Positions 21,737 to 32,016 of a stretch of 64,000 nt of DNA are shown here, piece by piece. The stretch covers positions 227,992-291,991 of the forward strand of contig JAACJM010000111.1 of the NCBI GenBank assembly GCA_013368315.1, in the 5' to 3' direction. This stretch comes from Tetrapyrgos nigripes (taxonomy: Eukaryota; Basidiomycota; Agaricomycetes; Agaricales; Campanellaceae). The number at the start of each line of letters is the position of its first letter. The stretch's first letter is position 1. Below the pieces are notes generated by a model. It was given only the letters and a program-made list of their open reading frames with translations, ran no database searches and was not told the origin of the DNA. The position numbers and the translations under genes were made by a program.

Positions 21737-22753
21737 ATGAGACCCATCACATCCACCCAGAAAGACAATATCCTCTCTCTCCTCCAAACTTCTGCTTCAT
21801 CCAGGGAAATCTCTGCTAAAACTGGGGTATCCAAGTCAAAGATTGCTTCTCTGGCCAAAGAGATGTATCCTGACAAGGAGAACCATCAAGCAGGGCGTCC
21901 TAGAAAGCTGTCTACCACTGATGAACGTGCTGCTATCCAACAAATCAACACTGGCAAAGCTGAAAATGCTACAGAAGTGGCCAGAAACATCAATCCCCTC
22001 CTTGACCAACCTGTCTCCACCCAAACCATTCGAAATTCCCTTCTCAGGCATGATGTGGACACATCTAAAACGAAGAAGAAGCCCAAACTCACTGCAGCTC
22101 ACAGGAAGGCTCGTTTAAACTTTGCACAGAAGTACAGAAACTGGACTGTGGATGACTGGAAAAGGGTTATTTGGTCAGATGAGACTAAAATCAATCGATA
22201 TGGGTCAGATGGACAGCAGTATGTGTGGGGGAGGAAGGGTGAATCCTTGGGAGAGAGAAATGTGGTGGAAACAGTCAAATTTGGAGGAGTAAATATCATG
22301 GTGTGGGGATGTATGGGGTGGGAAGGAGTTGGAAACATGGCAGAGGTGGAGGGCAGGATGAATGCAGAGCAGTATGTGGACATTTTGGAGAACAACCTTC
22401 TGGAGAGCATGGATATTTTGGGTGTTGATCCAGAGGTGGCCATTTTTCAGCAAGACAATGATCCTAAACACAAGTCAAAACTGGCCACCAAGTGGTTTGA
22501 AGACAACAACATCCATTGCATGAGCTGGCCTGCTCAATCTCCTGACCTGAACCCCATTGAACACCTCTGGACAACCCTCAAACACAAGCTCAATGGATAT
22601 GACACAGCACCCTCTGGAGTTTGGGAAATATGGGACAGAGCAGCTGAAAAGTGGGATGAAATCACAGAAGAAGATTGTCAGAAATTGATCAGGAGCATGC
22701 CTAGAAGGATTGAGGCTGTGTTGAAGGCCAAAGGAGGGCATACCAAGTACTGA
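21737..22753 (+). CDS. Tc1-like DD34E transposase
   Basis: I choose the ATG at 21737 because copy 2 starts at the equivalent MRPITSTQKDN; a longer frame reaches 21647. The product is 338 residues, the usual Tc1 size. The N-terminus holds two helix-turn-helix parts (REISAKTGVSKSKIASLA; GRPRKLSTTDERA), and a second DNA-binding stretch ends near residue 120. The catalytic triad is visible as WSDETK, QQDNDPKH and NPIEHLW, with 34 residues between the second Asp and the Glu. There are no stops or frameshifts, so it could encode an active cut-and-paste enzyme that moves this element and copy 2. Confidence 0.95.
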   Translation: MRPITSTQKDNILSLLQTSASSREISAKTGVSKSKIASLAKEMYPDKENHQAGRPRKLSTTDERAAIQQINTGKAENATEVARNINPLLDQPVSTQTIRNSLLRHDVDTSKTKKKPKLTAAHRKARLNFAQKYRNWTVDDWKRVIWSDETKINRYGSDGQQYVWGRKGESLGERNVVETVKFGGVNIMVWGCMGWEGVGNMAEVEGRMNAEQYVDILENNLLESMDILGVDPEVAIFQQDNDPKHKSKLATKWFEDNNIHCMSWPAQSPDLNPIEHLWTTLKHKLNGYDTAPSGVWEIWDRAAEKWDEITEEDCQKLIRSMPRRIEAVLKAKGGHTKY

Positions 22754-22770
22754 GCTAGCACTTTCTGTAT

Positions 22771-22993
22771 TTTCACTTGCATGTCAAAAAATTGTCCAAA
22801 TGACATACCATTTTAAATCAGTCATATCTCCATGAGTTTTAAGCCAAATAAGACAAAACAGACAGAATATTGTAGCGTTTATCAAGGGCTTTCTGCCCAT
22901 CACTGACCACATTTTAATATCTCTACTCAGTATTGCTTAAATTGGCAATCTTTCCAAAAATGCGAAACATGTGGACAATTTTTTGACCCACTG
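22771..22993 (-). repeat. Right terminal inverted repeat of Tc1 copy 1
   Basis: Inverted match to 21367-21590, ending GACCCACTG before the TA duplication. Confidence 0.8.
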
Positions 22994-23511
22994 TAGTTTA
23001 CAATTCCCATTGGATTCTATCTGACTCATATTGGATACTAACTGGACAGCTCGCATTCATACTTCTTTCATTTCTGCTTCATATCTCATAGCACCTTGTG
23101 CTCCCTTTCCTTTTCTTTCCAAAGGGTTTCCATGCAATGATAGCAAATTGAGTGTTTCCCTTTGTCTTTACCTTTTTCAGTAGTTTCCATATTCATTTCC
23201 AATAGTTCCCTATCTCATTCCATTTACTTCCAATATAGTACTTAAGCTAGCAACTTTGTAGTAGATAGCTTAAGTCTAAAATTGATTTAGCTGGTCTCCT
23301 ATCTTTTCTGATCGATTCTGATTAGACAACTAGCGAGGTGGTACCAATAGTGCCATTAACCTTCCATCTTGACTTCCCAGTCTTTCCGACCAGATCCTCT
23401 CTCTTCCAGTCTATCCTCTTCCTGTCCAGTTCCACCCGGATCTATTATTGTTCCATTCTTTCTCATAGACCTCCACCTAGTACTAGGATCTGCCTGGACT
23501 TAACACAGCCC

Positions 23512-23979
23512 TAGGTAGGTTTGGGGATCATCCAGTGGAGTCCCTGAACCAGTACCTAACTGGCAAATTTTGGAAATGCCCAAAATCTCAAAATAGTGGT
23601 CTAGAGCATTGAGGTGAGCCACTTGTTCATACAGGAGCCAGGATTTATCTCCTGATTTCTATAATACTTTGAATGTGGCCAGCTCTTTTGATCTGACATG
23701 GTTCAGAATTTCTTGGACCAGCCATTTGCTTTCCAATTCCACATTTTGATTTTTCAGCAACTGACTTGTGTCATGCCCAGGAAATAGACGATCATCATTA
23801 GGAAGGTGAATCTGAAGCAGGGATGCATGAAAGACTGGGTGTACTCCTCTAGCTTTAAGATCCAAAGGTAAGTCTATCTTGAATGAGCTGTTTTGGAAAT
23901 CTCTATGGACTTTATATGGTCCTATGAATTTCAGAATGAGCTTCTTTGCAAGTCCTTTCTTAAAACTAATATTCTTCAT
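23512..23979 (-). pseudogene. Element D integrase C-terminus with chromodomain-like end
   Basis: Minus-strand pol end. It shows FIGPYKVHRDF, then HPVFHASLLQIHLP. A degenerate chromodomain-like part follows (KWLVQEILNHV, WKSGDKSW context with a TAG at the Trp, HLNALDHYFEILGI). The frame runs on to the edge of the LTR of element C (DDPQTYLGL), which suggests that C inserted into D here. Confidence 0.7.
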
Positions 23980-24274
23980 AGATATATATATACAAAATCT
24001 CCTTCAGTGAAGTCCTCATGATAGCATACTTGCTGCCCAAGTGAAGCAAACTCAAAACGCAAACAAAAGAAGACGTACCATGGACTCATAATGGCATGTT
24101 TGACTTTTAGAGCGAAATTTCGAATGCCAGGTTGTCCCAGACCATTGATCTGGGCATTCTCCCAGTATTCAAGAACAGTGCATATCCAGTAGTTTCTGAG
24201 TGAGCTAAGTTAATAGTGAACTCTATTCCAGGCAGCTTTTGAACCCAATCCTTTTGATCTGGTGATACACATTG

Positions 24275-24961
24275 TCATATCATTTGTACAATGGTTCTAT
24301 TCACTTGTTTGGTTGATCTGTCAGTCTGGGGATGGTAGGTGCTGGACATTTGTAAATTGATGCCAATAGGAGAGTGTAAGTGCTGCCAGAAATGGCTAGT
24401 GAAGAGAACATCACGATCTGATATTATATTCTTCAGTAAGCCATGGTATTTGTATACTTCTGCGAATACCAATTCAGCTATGTCTTTTGCTTTGTAGTCT
24501 GTTTGACTTGGTACTAGATGTACCATTGCTGTCATCAGGTCAATTACAACTGCAATGGAGTCAAATTTACCATCATGATTCAAAGATTTGGGCAACAGTC
24601 CTACAAAGTCAATCCCTATTGACTCCCAGGATTGAGTAGGTATGTCTAATGAATTAAGTAGTCCATACGGCTTCTGATTATTTGGTTTACTTCTCCTACA
24701 AGTGATACATGATTTGCAGAACTTCTGGACATCTCTTGCCATGTCCTTCCACCATACATTGTCTTTTAGGTAAGTCAAAGTCTTTCCATAACCAAGATGT
24801 GCTAACAATGAGTGAGCTTCAGATATTACAATTTCTCTTAGCTGTTTACCATCTACAGACACATTTGCAGGTATACATAAGGCTAGTCCACCATCTTCTT
24901 TTTTCAAGTAGACAAGTCCATCTTCAAGTAGGAAGTTCCAATAGTGTTTAGGATTTTCCAT
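24275..24961 (-). pseudogene. Element D integrase
   Basis: An open segment of 228 codons. The HHCC site is HSLLAHLGYGKT and CKSCITCRRSK. The core follows with GIDFVGLLPKS (first Asp), IISDRDVLF (second Asp) and HPQTDRSTKQVNRTI, where the expected Glu is Lys and the preceding Gly is Arg. The enzyme is therefore inactive. It belongs with the RNase H at 25257 and the C-terminus at 23512. Confidence 0.82.
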
Positions 24962-25256
24962 GATTGTTTTTAGGAGGGGATCACTGGTAGAGCTGCTTCA
25001 TATTATATAACTGATTATTTCCTAGTTTCTTTGATAGAAAATATACAAGATCTGTTTGTTCTGCATTTTCGGGAGGTGTCTGTGAGATACTTGAACCAGA
25101 GGCAAGTTTTTGAGCTGTTGGTTCAGTTGTGGGTGTGGGGTTTGGTTCATCAGTAAGTTCATAAATTTCAGAATTTTCAGTTTGGGTTCCCCTACTCCCG
25201 CCCTCCATTTGTTCTGTTGGAGCCTTGGGCCCCAACAAAACAAATCCTGGAGCTTT

Positions 25257-25920
25257 TCATTTGGCAAATTCCCTGCCTTCTGCCTGCGAGCTGGAGTGAG
25301 CAGCCTGTTCCACAAGACTAGTATACTCTGGAACCCTAGACTTTGGCCCCACCTTGATGCCAGAGGAACCATGAGTCCCAATTGCTGATGCTTCTAGACC
25401 CATGAACAGGGACATGGAAATGTCATGGCCCTTGTTGTCATTGTATATTGTATATTCCAAAGGTGAACGCACAGTTCCAGGTGCATCGTTTGAATACATC
25501 CTTGATAGTGCATCACAAAGAATATTTTCAGCACCAGGTACATAAATAATTTCAAAATCGTATTGTGAAAGCAGTTCCATCCATTGAGACTGATGTCTCG
25601 AAAGGTTCTTTTGATTTAGTAAGTGTATTAAACCTTTATGATCAGTGTACCAATAAAACTTATACCCCAATAGGATGTCAGCATGGCCAGCCATCATTTC
25701 TTGCTCAAAAGAATGCAGCCACCTTCACTTTCCTCCAATTATCTCCTTGAGAGATTACACCACCAATTCCCTCACTACTAGCATCCATGACCACATTGAT
25801 ATGAGGAGCACCAGGTGAGTAATCCAAAGGAAAACAGTGTTGGGAACAATACTTATTGGTCAGTCTTTTTACCTCTTTGAAAGTGTGTTGATGGACCTCA
25901 GTCCATCAGAAGGGGACTGT
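25257..25920 (-). pseudogene. Element D RNase H region
   Basis: Visible landmarks are KFYWYTDHKGLIHLL, LSRHQSQWMELLSQYDFEI and VPGAENILCDALSRM, the end of a Gypsy RNase H. Upstream the frame is broken up to 25920. There element E interrupts D, and the target duplication ATTTC at 25921-25925 recurs at 33009-33013. The region after the RNase H is a Ser/Glu-rich linker to the integrase. Confidence 0.75.
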
Positions 25921-25925
25921 ATTTC

Positions 25926-26378
25926 TGTCACAAAGAGGCGAGCGCTTAGATAGCGATAACGAGGAGCTACGGGCTCGACTAACAAGCAACAGTAAGAACT
26001 AGAACTGGTCCCAACAACGAAGAATGTATTAAATACCTAACAAGCAACAGTAAGAACTAGAACTACAGTGCTTGTTAGCAAAGGTGAAAGAAACTATAAC
26101 AAAGGGGAATACACACCTGGTCCCAACGACGAAGAGGTCAAGATGGGAAACCAGGTGTCAGGATGCAGGTTATATATGTAAAGGGAAAGCTGTGGAGTAA
26201 AGCTGTAATGGAAGCTGTACGAATGGCTATACAATAAGCTGTATCGGGGAAATGAAAGGTCCGGTGCATAGCATGTGGAATGTGAGTCATAAGGTGTAAA
26301 GGTCCGAGGAGTGGTATGAAGATCCGAGGATGCGGAGATAGAAGGAAATAAATAGTACCAAATATAGACTTCATGACA
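25926..26378 (-). repeat. 3' LTR of element E
   Basis: 453 bases from TGTCACAAAG to TTCATGACA, matching 32556-33008. It contains an internal direct duplication of a segment with CTAACAAGCAACAGTAAGAAC. The flanking ATTTC at 25921-25925 is the target duplication. Confidence 0.95.
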
Positions 26379-26391
26379 TTACCCCCCTCCT
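26379..26391 (-). other. Polypurine tract of element E
   Basis: Read on the minus strand it is AGGAGGGGGGTAA, directly before the 3' LTR. It overlaps the TAG stop of ORF3. Confidence 0.8.
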
Positions 26392-26914
26392 AAACTTCAT
26401 CGTCCTCGATGAATACTTTCGGAAGCCACTCGGCCCACTGTCTTTTCCACTGATCGCGGATCAGGGTGTCCAACCCTCGTTGCCCAGGCCAGTAGTTGGG
26501 TATGCTTGGCCGCGGGTCCGGAGACCACCATCTGGTGACATTGGCCGCAGTCCCCCATCCTGTTCCATCCCCCCAACCTGCTCCCCATCCATCATTGTTA
26601 GCCTCAACATCCTGAGCAAAGTGTGCCCCCCATACTGTGTTGGTTCCCCACCCAAGATTCCCTCTGTGCTCTGGTCAGAGGGACGTTTGATGAGCGACAC
26701 ATCCAGCTCTATGCCCAACTACCAGTATACAGCAGCTGTTTGCGTCGTCTTCTCCTCTCCATGTGCAGCGTTTGCAGCTGTTGTGTGGTCCTTGGTGGTT
26801 GTTGGCCAGTCGGCATCGTCGTTCTGACCGTCGTGCATACGTGCATCGTCCTCTGTTGGTTGGCTGAACGACCGGTGAGTTTTGTGTAGAGGGAGCAGTG
26901 ACGGCGGTAGACAT
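26390..26914 (-). pseudogene. Element E ORF3: Cys/His cluster plus WG/GW-repeat protein (one TGA)
   Basis: A sense-strand third ORF between the chromodomain and the PPT, 174 codons from ATG at 26914 to TAG at 26390. The N-terminus is Ser/Thr-rich. A Cys/His cluster follows: C-x9-C-x5-H-x3-H-x2-C-x2-C-x10-C, then GHRAGC. The middle has LGWG, VWG, DGWGAGWG and GWG repeats. The end is RGLDTLIRDQWKRQW and EWLP. Element G has a homolog at 49097 with the same Cys/His spacing, WG repeats and tail. One TGA near 26675 stands exactly where G has CGA (Arg). Zinc binding and Argonaute contact through WG/GW are inferences. I know no named family. Confidence 0.75.
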
Positions 26915-27073
26915 AGTGGTAGGTGGGTGCGAGTGATCGTTGGTTTGGTAGGATGTGATTGAATTCTGACTTTCTTGTTCTGGGATGGCTTGCTTTTATA
27001 GGCGTGGTTAGTGCTGACGTGTTGTTCGGCGCTTTGCCCATAAGCGGCTGGTGACAGCAGACACCGTCGCTCC

Positions 27074-30000
27074 CTAGATCCTCGTTGCCTCGGGGTGTTT
27101 TTTGTGGAATGCAGTGATTTTCCGCTTCGCATTTTTGAGGTTCGGGGCTGGTTCCCATGAGTTGTGGCCGCCGTCATAACCTTTCCACTTGACAAGGTAC
27201 TCCATTCGCCTCCATCACACTCTGCTGTCCAGGAGAGTGTCCACCTTGTACTCTGGCTCGTCCTCCCCTTCGAGGTATACCAGCTCTGGTTCTTCGGGCA
27301 AGAGTCTGTTCACCATGTTACCCCTGTAGGGATACAGTTTGTCAACATGGAACACCGGATGTAGGCGACTCAGGGATTCGGGAAGGTCTAACCGATAGTC
27401 CAAGTCGCCGATCTTTTCCAAGATCACGTATGGGCCTAGCTGTCAGTCACCCAACTTGTCGCTCGAAAGCTTTAAGTCGATGTCTTCTGCACTCAGCCAG
27501 ACGTAGTCTCCAACCTTGAACTGATGCCCTTTCCGTCTCCCTCTCTCATATCCCTCTTTCATACGCTGTTTAGCCAGATGTAACGCTGATCCAGCATCTT
27601 TCCGAACTTCTCTCAGGATCTTTAGGTGGTCTTCGATGTCTGGAATGCCTGTGCGCTGACTGACCGGTATGTTGAACAAGGGGAGGTAGCCATAGGTCAC
27701 TTCAAAGGGGGCCATGTTATGCGCTGAGTGTGTACGGGAGTTTAGAACGAATTCGGCCATGGGAAGGTGTTCTACCCAATCGTCCTGTCTGTAGTTTGTG
27801 TAGAGACGTAGGTATTTCTCAACCTCTTGGTTTGCTCGTTCTGTCTGACCATTCGTCTGGGGTCGGTAACCTGAGGAGAGGCTTGACTTGATCCCGAGTC
27901 GGTCCAAGAGAGAGCACATGGCTTGGGCGGCAAACTGAGGGCCACGGTCTGACACGAAATGGAGTGGAAGACCGTGTAGGCGAAAGATTTCTCGGTAGTA
28001 TAGGTCAGCAACTTCCGCAGCGGTGATGTTAGACGTGCAGGGAAGGGTATGGACCTGTTTTCCGTAGAGATCTGTGCAGACCAGGATCGCGTTGTAACCT
28101 TGTGAGGGTGGTAGCTGTGTAATGAGGTCAACTCCGACTTCTTCCCAGAGTCCTAAGGGGACGTCCAATGGTTGGATTACTGCACGTGGGTGACGTTGTA
28201 GCTTCTTCCTAGCACATCGGTCGCATCCTTCCACGTACTTCTCTATGAAGGAGCGGACGGTGGGCCACCAGAAGTGTGAGGTTACCAGGTCGAGTGTCCC
28301 ATGTAGTCCTGGGTGTCCTGCTGACGGCTTGTCGTGACACTGCTCTACTATTGCTTTCCGTAGTTCTTCATTTGGAGGGACATAGACTCGACCCTTGTGA
28401 TATACTAGCCCGTTATCCTCTTCCCATTTGGGTAACCCATTTGCCAGTCGCTGTAGTCCATCCTTTTTCAGCTGTTCTAGTCCTTTCAAGACTTCTACTT
28501 CTCTTCCCAATGCCTGTCGGATTCATTCTTCTAGGGGGTTGACTAGGGTAGTAGCCGCAAGTCTCACGAAGTGCTCTGGTTTGAGTACCGTGGTTTCTAG
28601 ATTGTCTTCTCGATCCGTCACCTGATGAGGGTGTAGGCGAGACAGAGCGTCTGCCTGGGTGTTCGCTTTGCCAGGCCAGTGTATGAGTTTGAAATCAAAG
28701 CGTGATAGCCAAAGGGCCCATCTCGCTTGTCGCCGACTAAGATCTTGTGCGGTTTTCCAGAACTCTAGATTGGAGTGGTCGGTGATGATCTCGAACAGCT
28801 GTGGCAGTCCTTCCAGGAAGTTTCGCCAGTCCTTCAGGGCTTCGATGATAGCTAACATTTCCTGGTCGTAAATCTCGTAATTTCGTTCCACCGGCTGCAT
28901 AGACGCTGAACGGAACGCTACCGGATGCCAAAGACCATCTTCGAGCATCTGCATCAGGGCTCCGCCCGTTGCAAAGCCTGACGCGTCTACTTCAACGCGG
29001 GTAGGGCGGTCCGGTGACCAGAGTGTAAGGATAGGAGCAGAAGTGAAGGCCGTTCGGAGAGAGTCGAAGGCTCCCTGTTGGTGAGTCCCCCAGTTAAATG
29101 AGATGTCTTTGTGGGTGAGATTGTTCAGAGGACGAGCTGTTTTAGCGAAGTGTTCGATGAATCGTCAGTAGAAGTTCACAAAACCTAAGAATGCTCGAAC
29201 ATCTCGGACGTTACGGGGAATCGGCCAGTGACGCACTGCTTCCACTTTTACCAGGTCCATACGGACTTGCCCTTCTCGGATTATCAGACCAAGATACTCT
29301 ATCTCTTCTCGCTCAAACTCGCACTTCTCCGGTCTTAGATACAAATCGTGCTTCTTCAGCCTTGCTAGTACCTCCCGAACCACCTTTCGGTGTTCTTCCA
29401 GGTTTCCACTGAAGATCAGGATATTGTCCAGGTAAACGGCCACTTTTCCTGCAGCAATTAAATCGGAGAAGATGGAATTCATGAGGCTCTGGAAGGTCGC
29501 TGGAGAGTTCGTTAGCCCAAAGAACATGACAGTTGGCTCAAAGAGCCCCCGGTTCGTTGCAAATGCCGCCTTCCATTCGTCCCCTTTCTTGATCCGGACA
29601 TTGTTATATCCCCAATGTACATCAAACTTGGTGAAATACTTGGCTCCTTGCAGTCGGCAGACTATGTCTGCAACGAGGGGCAGAGGGTAGCGGTTCTTCA
29701 CGGTGTACTCGTTTAGCCGTCAGTAGTCCTGTATGAATCGAAGTTTTCCGTCTTTCTTCTTGATGAAGAAGACTGGAGAGGACAGGGGAGATTTGGATGG
29801 TCGGATGTAGTCTTTGCAGATGTTTTCTTCAAGGAAACGATCGAGCTCCTGCTGTTCGTTGATAGACATTGGATAGATCTTGGTACGTAGGGTGGCAGGT
29901 GCTCCTGGTACTAGATCAATAGCATGGTCCCAAGGTTTGTATGCAGGAAGGCGTTCGGATTCGGTTTCAGAGAAGACTTGAGCGTAATCTCAGTACTGAG

Positions 30001-30847
30001 GGGGTACTATCTCCTCAAATGACTGTTTCGGCTTCGACCGGTTTGCCTCTTCGGCTAACTGTTGCGAGTAAGTGAACCCCGCTGCACACCAGACCTCCTC
30101 TCCGGTGTCGGCAATGATCCCTGTTTTCTTCCAGGAGTGCCTGAGACGTCGATTGGCCCGAATGCGGTAAACTGGGGGTTCCTCCTCCTCCTCCTCTTGC
30201 TCCTTTACTGGATCTGGTGCTTGGTCGGTGGAAACATGTGTTTCCTGTGGGGTCAACTGGGTTGATTCCAAATCGACGCTTTCGAGGATAACATTTCCTT
30301 TTGGAGCAGGTTCAAGACTTGAGGCAACGAACTGATCTTGATCTGGGATCTCTTTTACCGATGGGGGTTGTGCTTTAGGAATTTGTAATCGACCGCTCGT
30401 CCAGTCAATCCGTGGGTTCACCTTACGTAGCCAAGGAAGACCCAGAATGACGTCTTCTCCACCTAAGTCCGTTACCAGAAAGTCTAACCATGTCTCTTGT
30501 CCATCTGCCGTCATCGCTAGTCGACAGAATCGGTCTATGCACCCTGCTCGGTTAAGGGTGCCATCAATGTTGTAGACATCTAGGGCTTTACGGAGAGGGT
30601 GTGTTTGGATTCGGTGTTGCTTTACAAATGTCTGTCCCAGGAACAGGCCCATAGCTCCACTGTCAATCATCGCCACTACCACTGTTTTGTTTTGTCTTCC
30701 CCGGAGTTTCACACGTATACGAAAGTGCGAAGCATTGGATTCTATTTCGGAAATATTGGATATGGTACATGAGGGAATAGAATCGTACGAAGAGCAGGAG
30801 AACATGTGGGTAGTCAGGGGTGTTCGCGTCATGGCGGGAATGGACAC
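27074..30847 (-). pseudogene. Element E pol: protease, RT, RNase H, integrase, chromodomain
   Basis: A single frame over the whole pol. Protease AMIDSGAMGLFLG with VILGLPWLRKVNP comes first. RT shows FVNFYRRF-type motifs and AVYLDNILIFSG, with Asn in place of the second catalytic Asp. RNase H has VEVDASGFATGG, and integrase has CDRCARKK, VDLITQLP, VSDRGPQF and TNGQTERANQE. After [11 protein letters not shown] comes a chromodomain with [11 protein letters not shown]. Six TGA codons interrupt it (PQY*DY, QDY*RL, FY*RF, LEE*IR, LGD*QL, SRV*WR) with no frameshift. At QDY* and FY* the related elements in this window have Arg. Pol is in the -1 frame relative to gag, entered at a T5 run near 30855. 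Confidence 0.9.
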
Positions 30848-30852
30848 CCGTT

Positions 30853-32016
30853 TTAAAAACCTGGTTGGGCAGCAATGTTACATAGTAGAGCGGTCTGATC
30901 GGCGATGGACTTTTGCAAGGCATTGAGTGCAGACGAGGACTTGGAGGCTGCGATAGTGACAGTGGGGGTGGGGGCGGTGATAGGAGAGGGCGGATCGTCC
31001 AGGAAGAGACTGAAGTTGCCACTAGCAGTAGCGGCCACACGCTGTCGATTCCGGCCCCCTCCTCTGGGTCGTCCCATGTATCGGTCTTGACAGACCGAGC
31101 CGCGGTGACCCGTTCTCTCACAGTAGTCGCATTTATCACGCCCGTGGTTTCCGTCTCGTTTCAAGTGGTCCCTGGATCCGCAGCCGTAACAACGCCCTTG
31201 CATTGCCTTCTGATAGTCTCCGAAGCTTCGTCCGTTACCCTGAGGACGCTCAGTACGCGAGGCGTCGACATCCATGGCGTTAGGGTCTCGTGTAGAGGAG
31301 AATCGGGGGAAAGAGGTGACAGGCCTAGTGATGGGTTTCCCTAGAAATTCAGCTAGGGTCTGTTCGACGTGGAGTGCTCTGTTGATTAGTTCATCCAGGT
31401 TCTTGGGGGCCTCCTTCTGGCCTAGCTCTACATTCGCTAATGGGAGCAACAGGTCTTTATGAAGGCGCTTTCGGAACTTGTATTGAAGGTCCTTGTCTGA
31501 AAATCCAGTTTTCTCTGCCCACTGTTTGAAAACCTGAGAGAATTCTGAAACCGTTTTATCTCCCTGTTTCAGCACCTCGAGCTTGTTCTGTGCCAACTGC
31601 TGTTCGTTTGCTACTCCAAACCGAACTTTTAATGCGTGGGTAAAGTTATCCCAGTTCCCTTCCCAGGGGAAGGCTGCTCCAGCTTCTTCTGCTCGGACTC
31701 TGCTGATATGGCGGGCGTATTCTGCGGCCCACTCTGCAGCGGGTCCCTCCATCATGAGAAGCGCTTCAGCAATACACTTCTGTGGATTGAGTTTCCCATT
31801 ATCGAGTTTGAGCCGTTTCTGTTCTCCAGCCCAGAGAATGAAGAGGGATAGGAATGAGTCGAGCTTGGCAGGTTCGCCTTTGAATGGGGCAGGCTTGGGA
31901 GTTTTATCTGAGGCCTCGTGGACAGGTCTGTTGACTAGGCTGGTGATCGCCTGTTGAAGTTGGTCCTGGTTATTAATCAGAGCCTGAAGGAGGTTTTCGA
32001 GGGCAGGGGAGGACAT
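30853..32016 (-). CDS. Element E gag
   Basis: I place the start at the ATG at 32016 (MSSPALENLLQALI), giving 387 residues. The capsid region shows KPAPFKGEPAKLDSFLSLF and FALKVRFG-like helices (FTHALKVRFGVANEQQLAQ). There are two zinc knuckles, CYGCGSRDHLKRDG (last Cys replaced by Gly) and CDYCERTGHRGSVC. No stop interrupts it. It ends Gly-Phe-stop on a run of five T, where a -1 slip would enter pol. The frame stays open upstream to about 32516 without an ATG. Confidence 0.88.
   Translation of the reverse strand: MSSPALENLLQALINNQDQLQQAITSLVNRPVHEASDKTPKPAPFKGEPAKLDSFLSLFILWAGEQKRLKLDNGKLNPQKCIAEALLMMEGPAAEWAAEYARHISRVRAEEAGAAFPWEGNWDNFTHALKVRFGVANEQQLAQNKLEVLKQGDKTVSEFSQVFKQWAEKTGFSDKDLQYKFRKRLHKDLLLPLANVELGQKEAPKNLDELINRALHVEQTLAEFLGKPITRPVTSFPRFSSTRDPNAMDVDASRTERPQGNGRSFGDYQKAMQGRCYGCGSRDHLKRDGNHGRDKCDYCERTGHRGSVCQDRYMGRPRGGGRNRQRVAATASGNFSLFLDDPPSPITAPTPTVTIAASKSSSALNALQKSIADQTALLCNIAAQPGF

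Larger units (their letters stand above)
21367..22993 (+). mobile_element. Tc1-like DD34E transposon, copy 1 (1627 bp, apparently intact)
   Basis: It begins CAGTGGGTC and ends GACCCACTG, flanked by TA at 21365-21366 and 22994-22995, the Tc1/mariner target duplication. Inverted terminal repeats are about 220 bases. It carries one uninterrupted transposase gene. It sits inside the LTR of element C. Copy 2 at 54671-56297 has the same length. Confidence 0.95.
21254..23505 (+). repeat. 3' LTR of element C, split by Tc1 copy 1
   Basis: It starts TGTAGCC after the PPT. Without the 1627-bp Tc1 insert and its TA it is about 620 bases. The right end is set near TTAACA at 23505 because the coding end of element D (minus strand) begins at about 23512. 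There is no second copy in the window, so the right end is approximate. Confidence 0.65.

Noticed and set aside
22099..22741. Minus-strand ORFs inside the Tc1 transposase genes
   Set aside because: Shadows of the transposase; similar ones appear at the same place in copy 2.
26719..27195. Minus-strand ORFs overlapping ORF3 and the chromodomain end of element E
   Set aside because: They lie in other frames of the same strand, lack motifs, and overlap the conserved ORF3 frame that has a homolog in element G.
27074..30847. TGA read as a sense codon (recoded or selenocysteine) in these elements
   Set aside because: The homologous residues that can be checked are Arg encoded by CGA or CGG, LTR differences show the same CpG bias, and other elements use TAG and TAA stops too. 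Mutational decay explains the pattern more simply.
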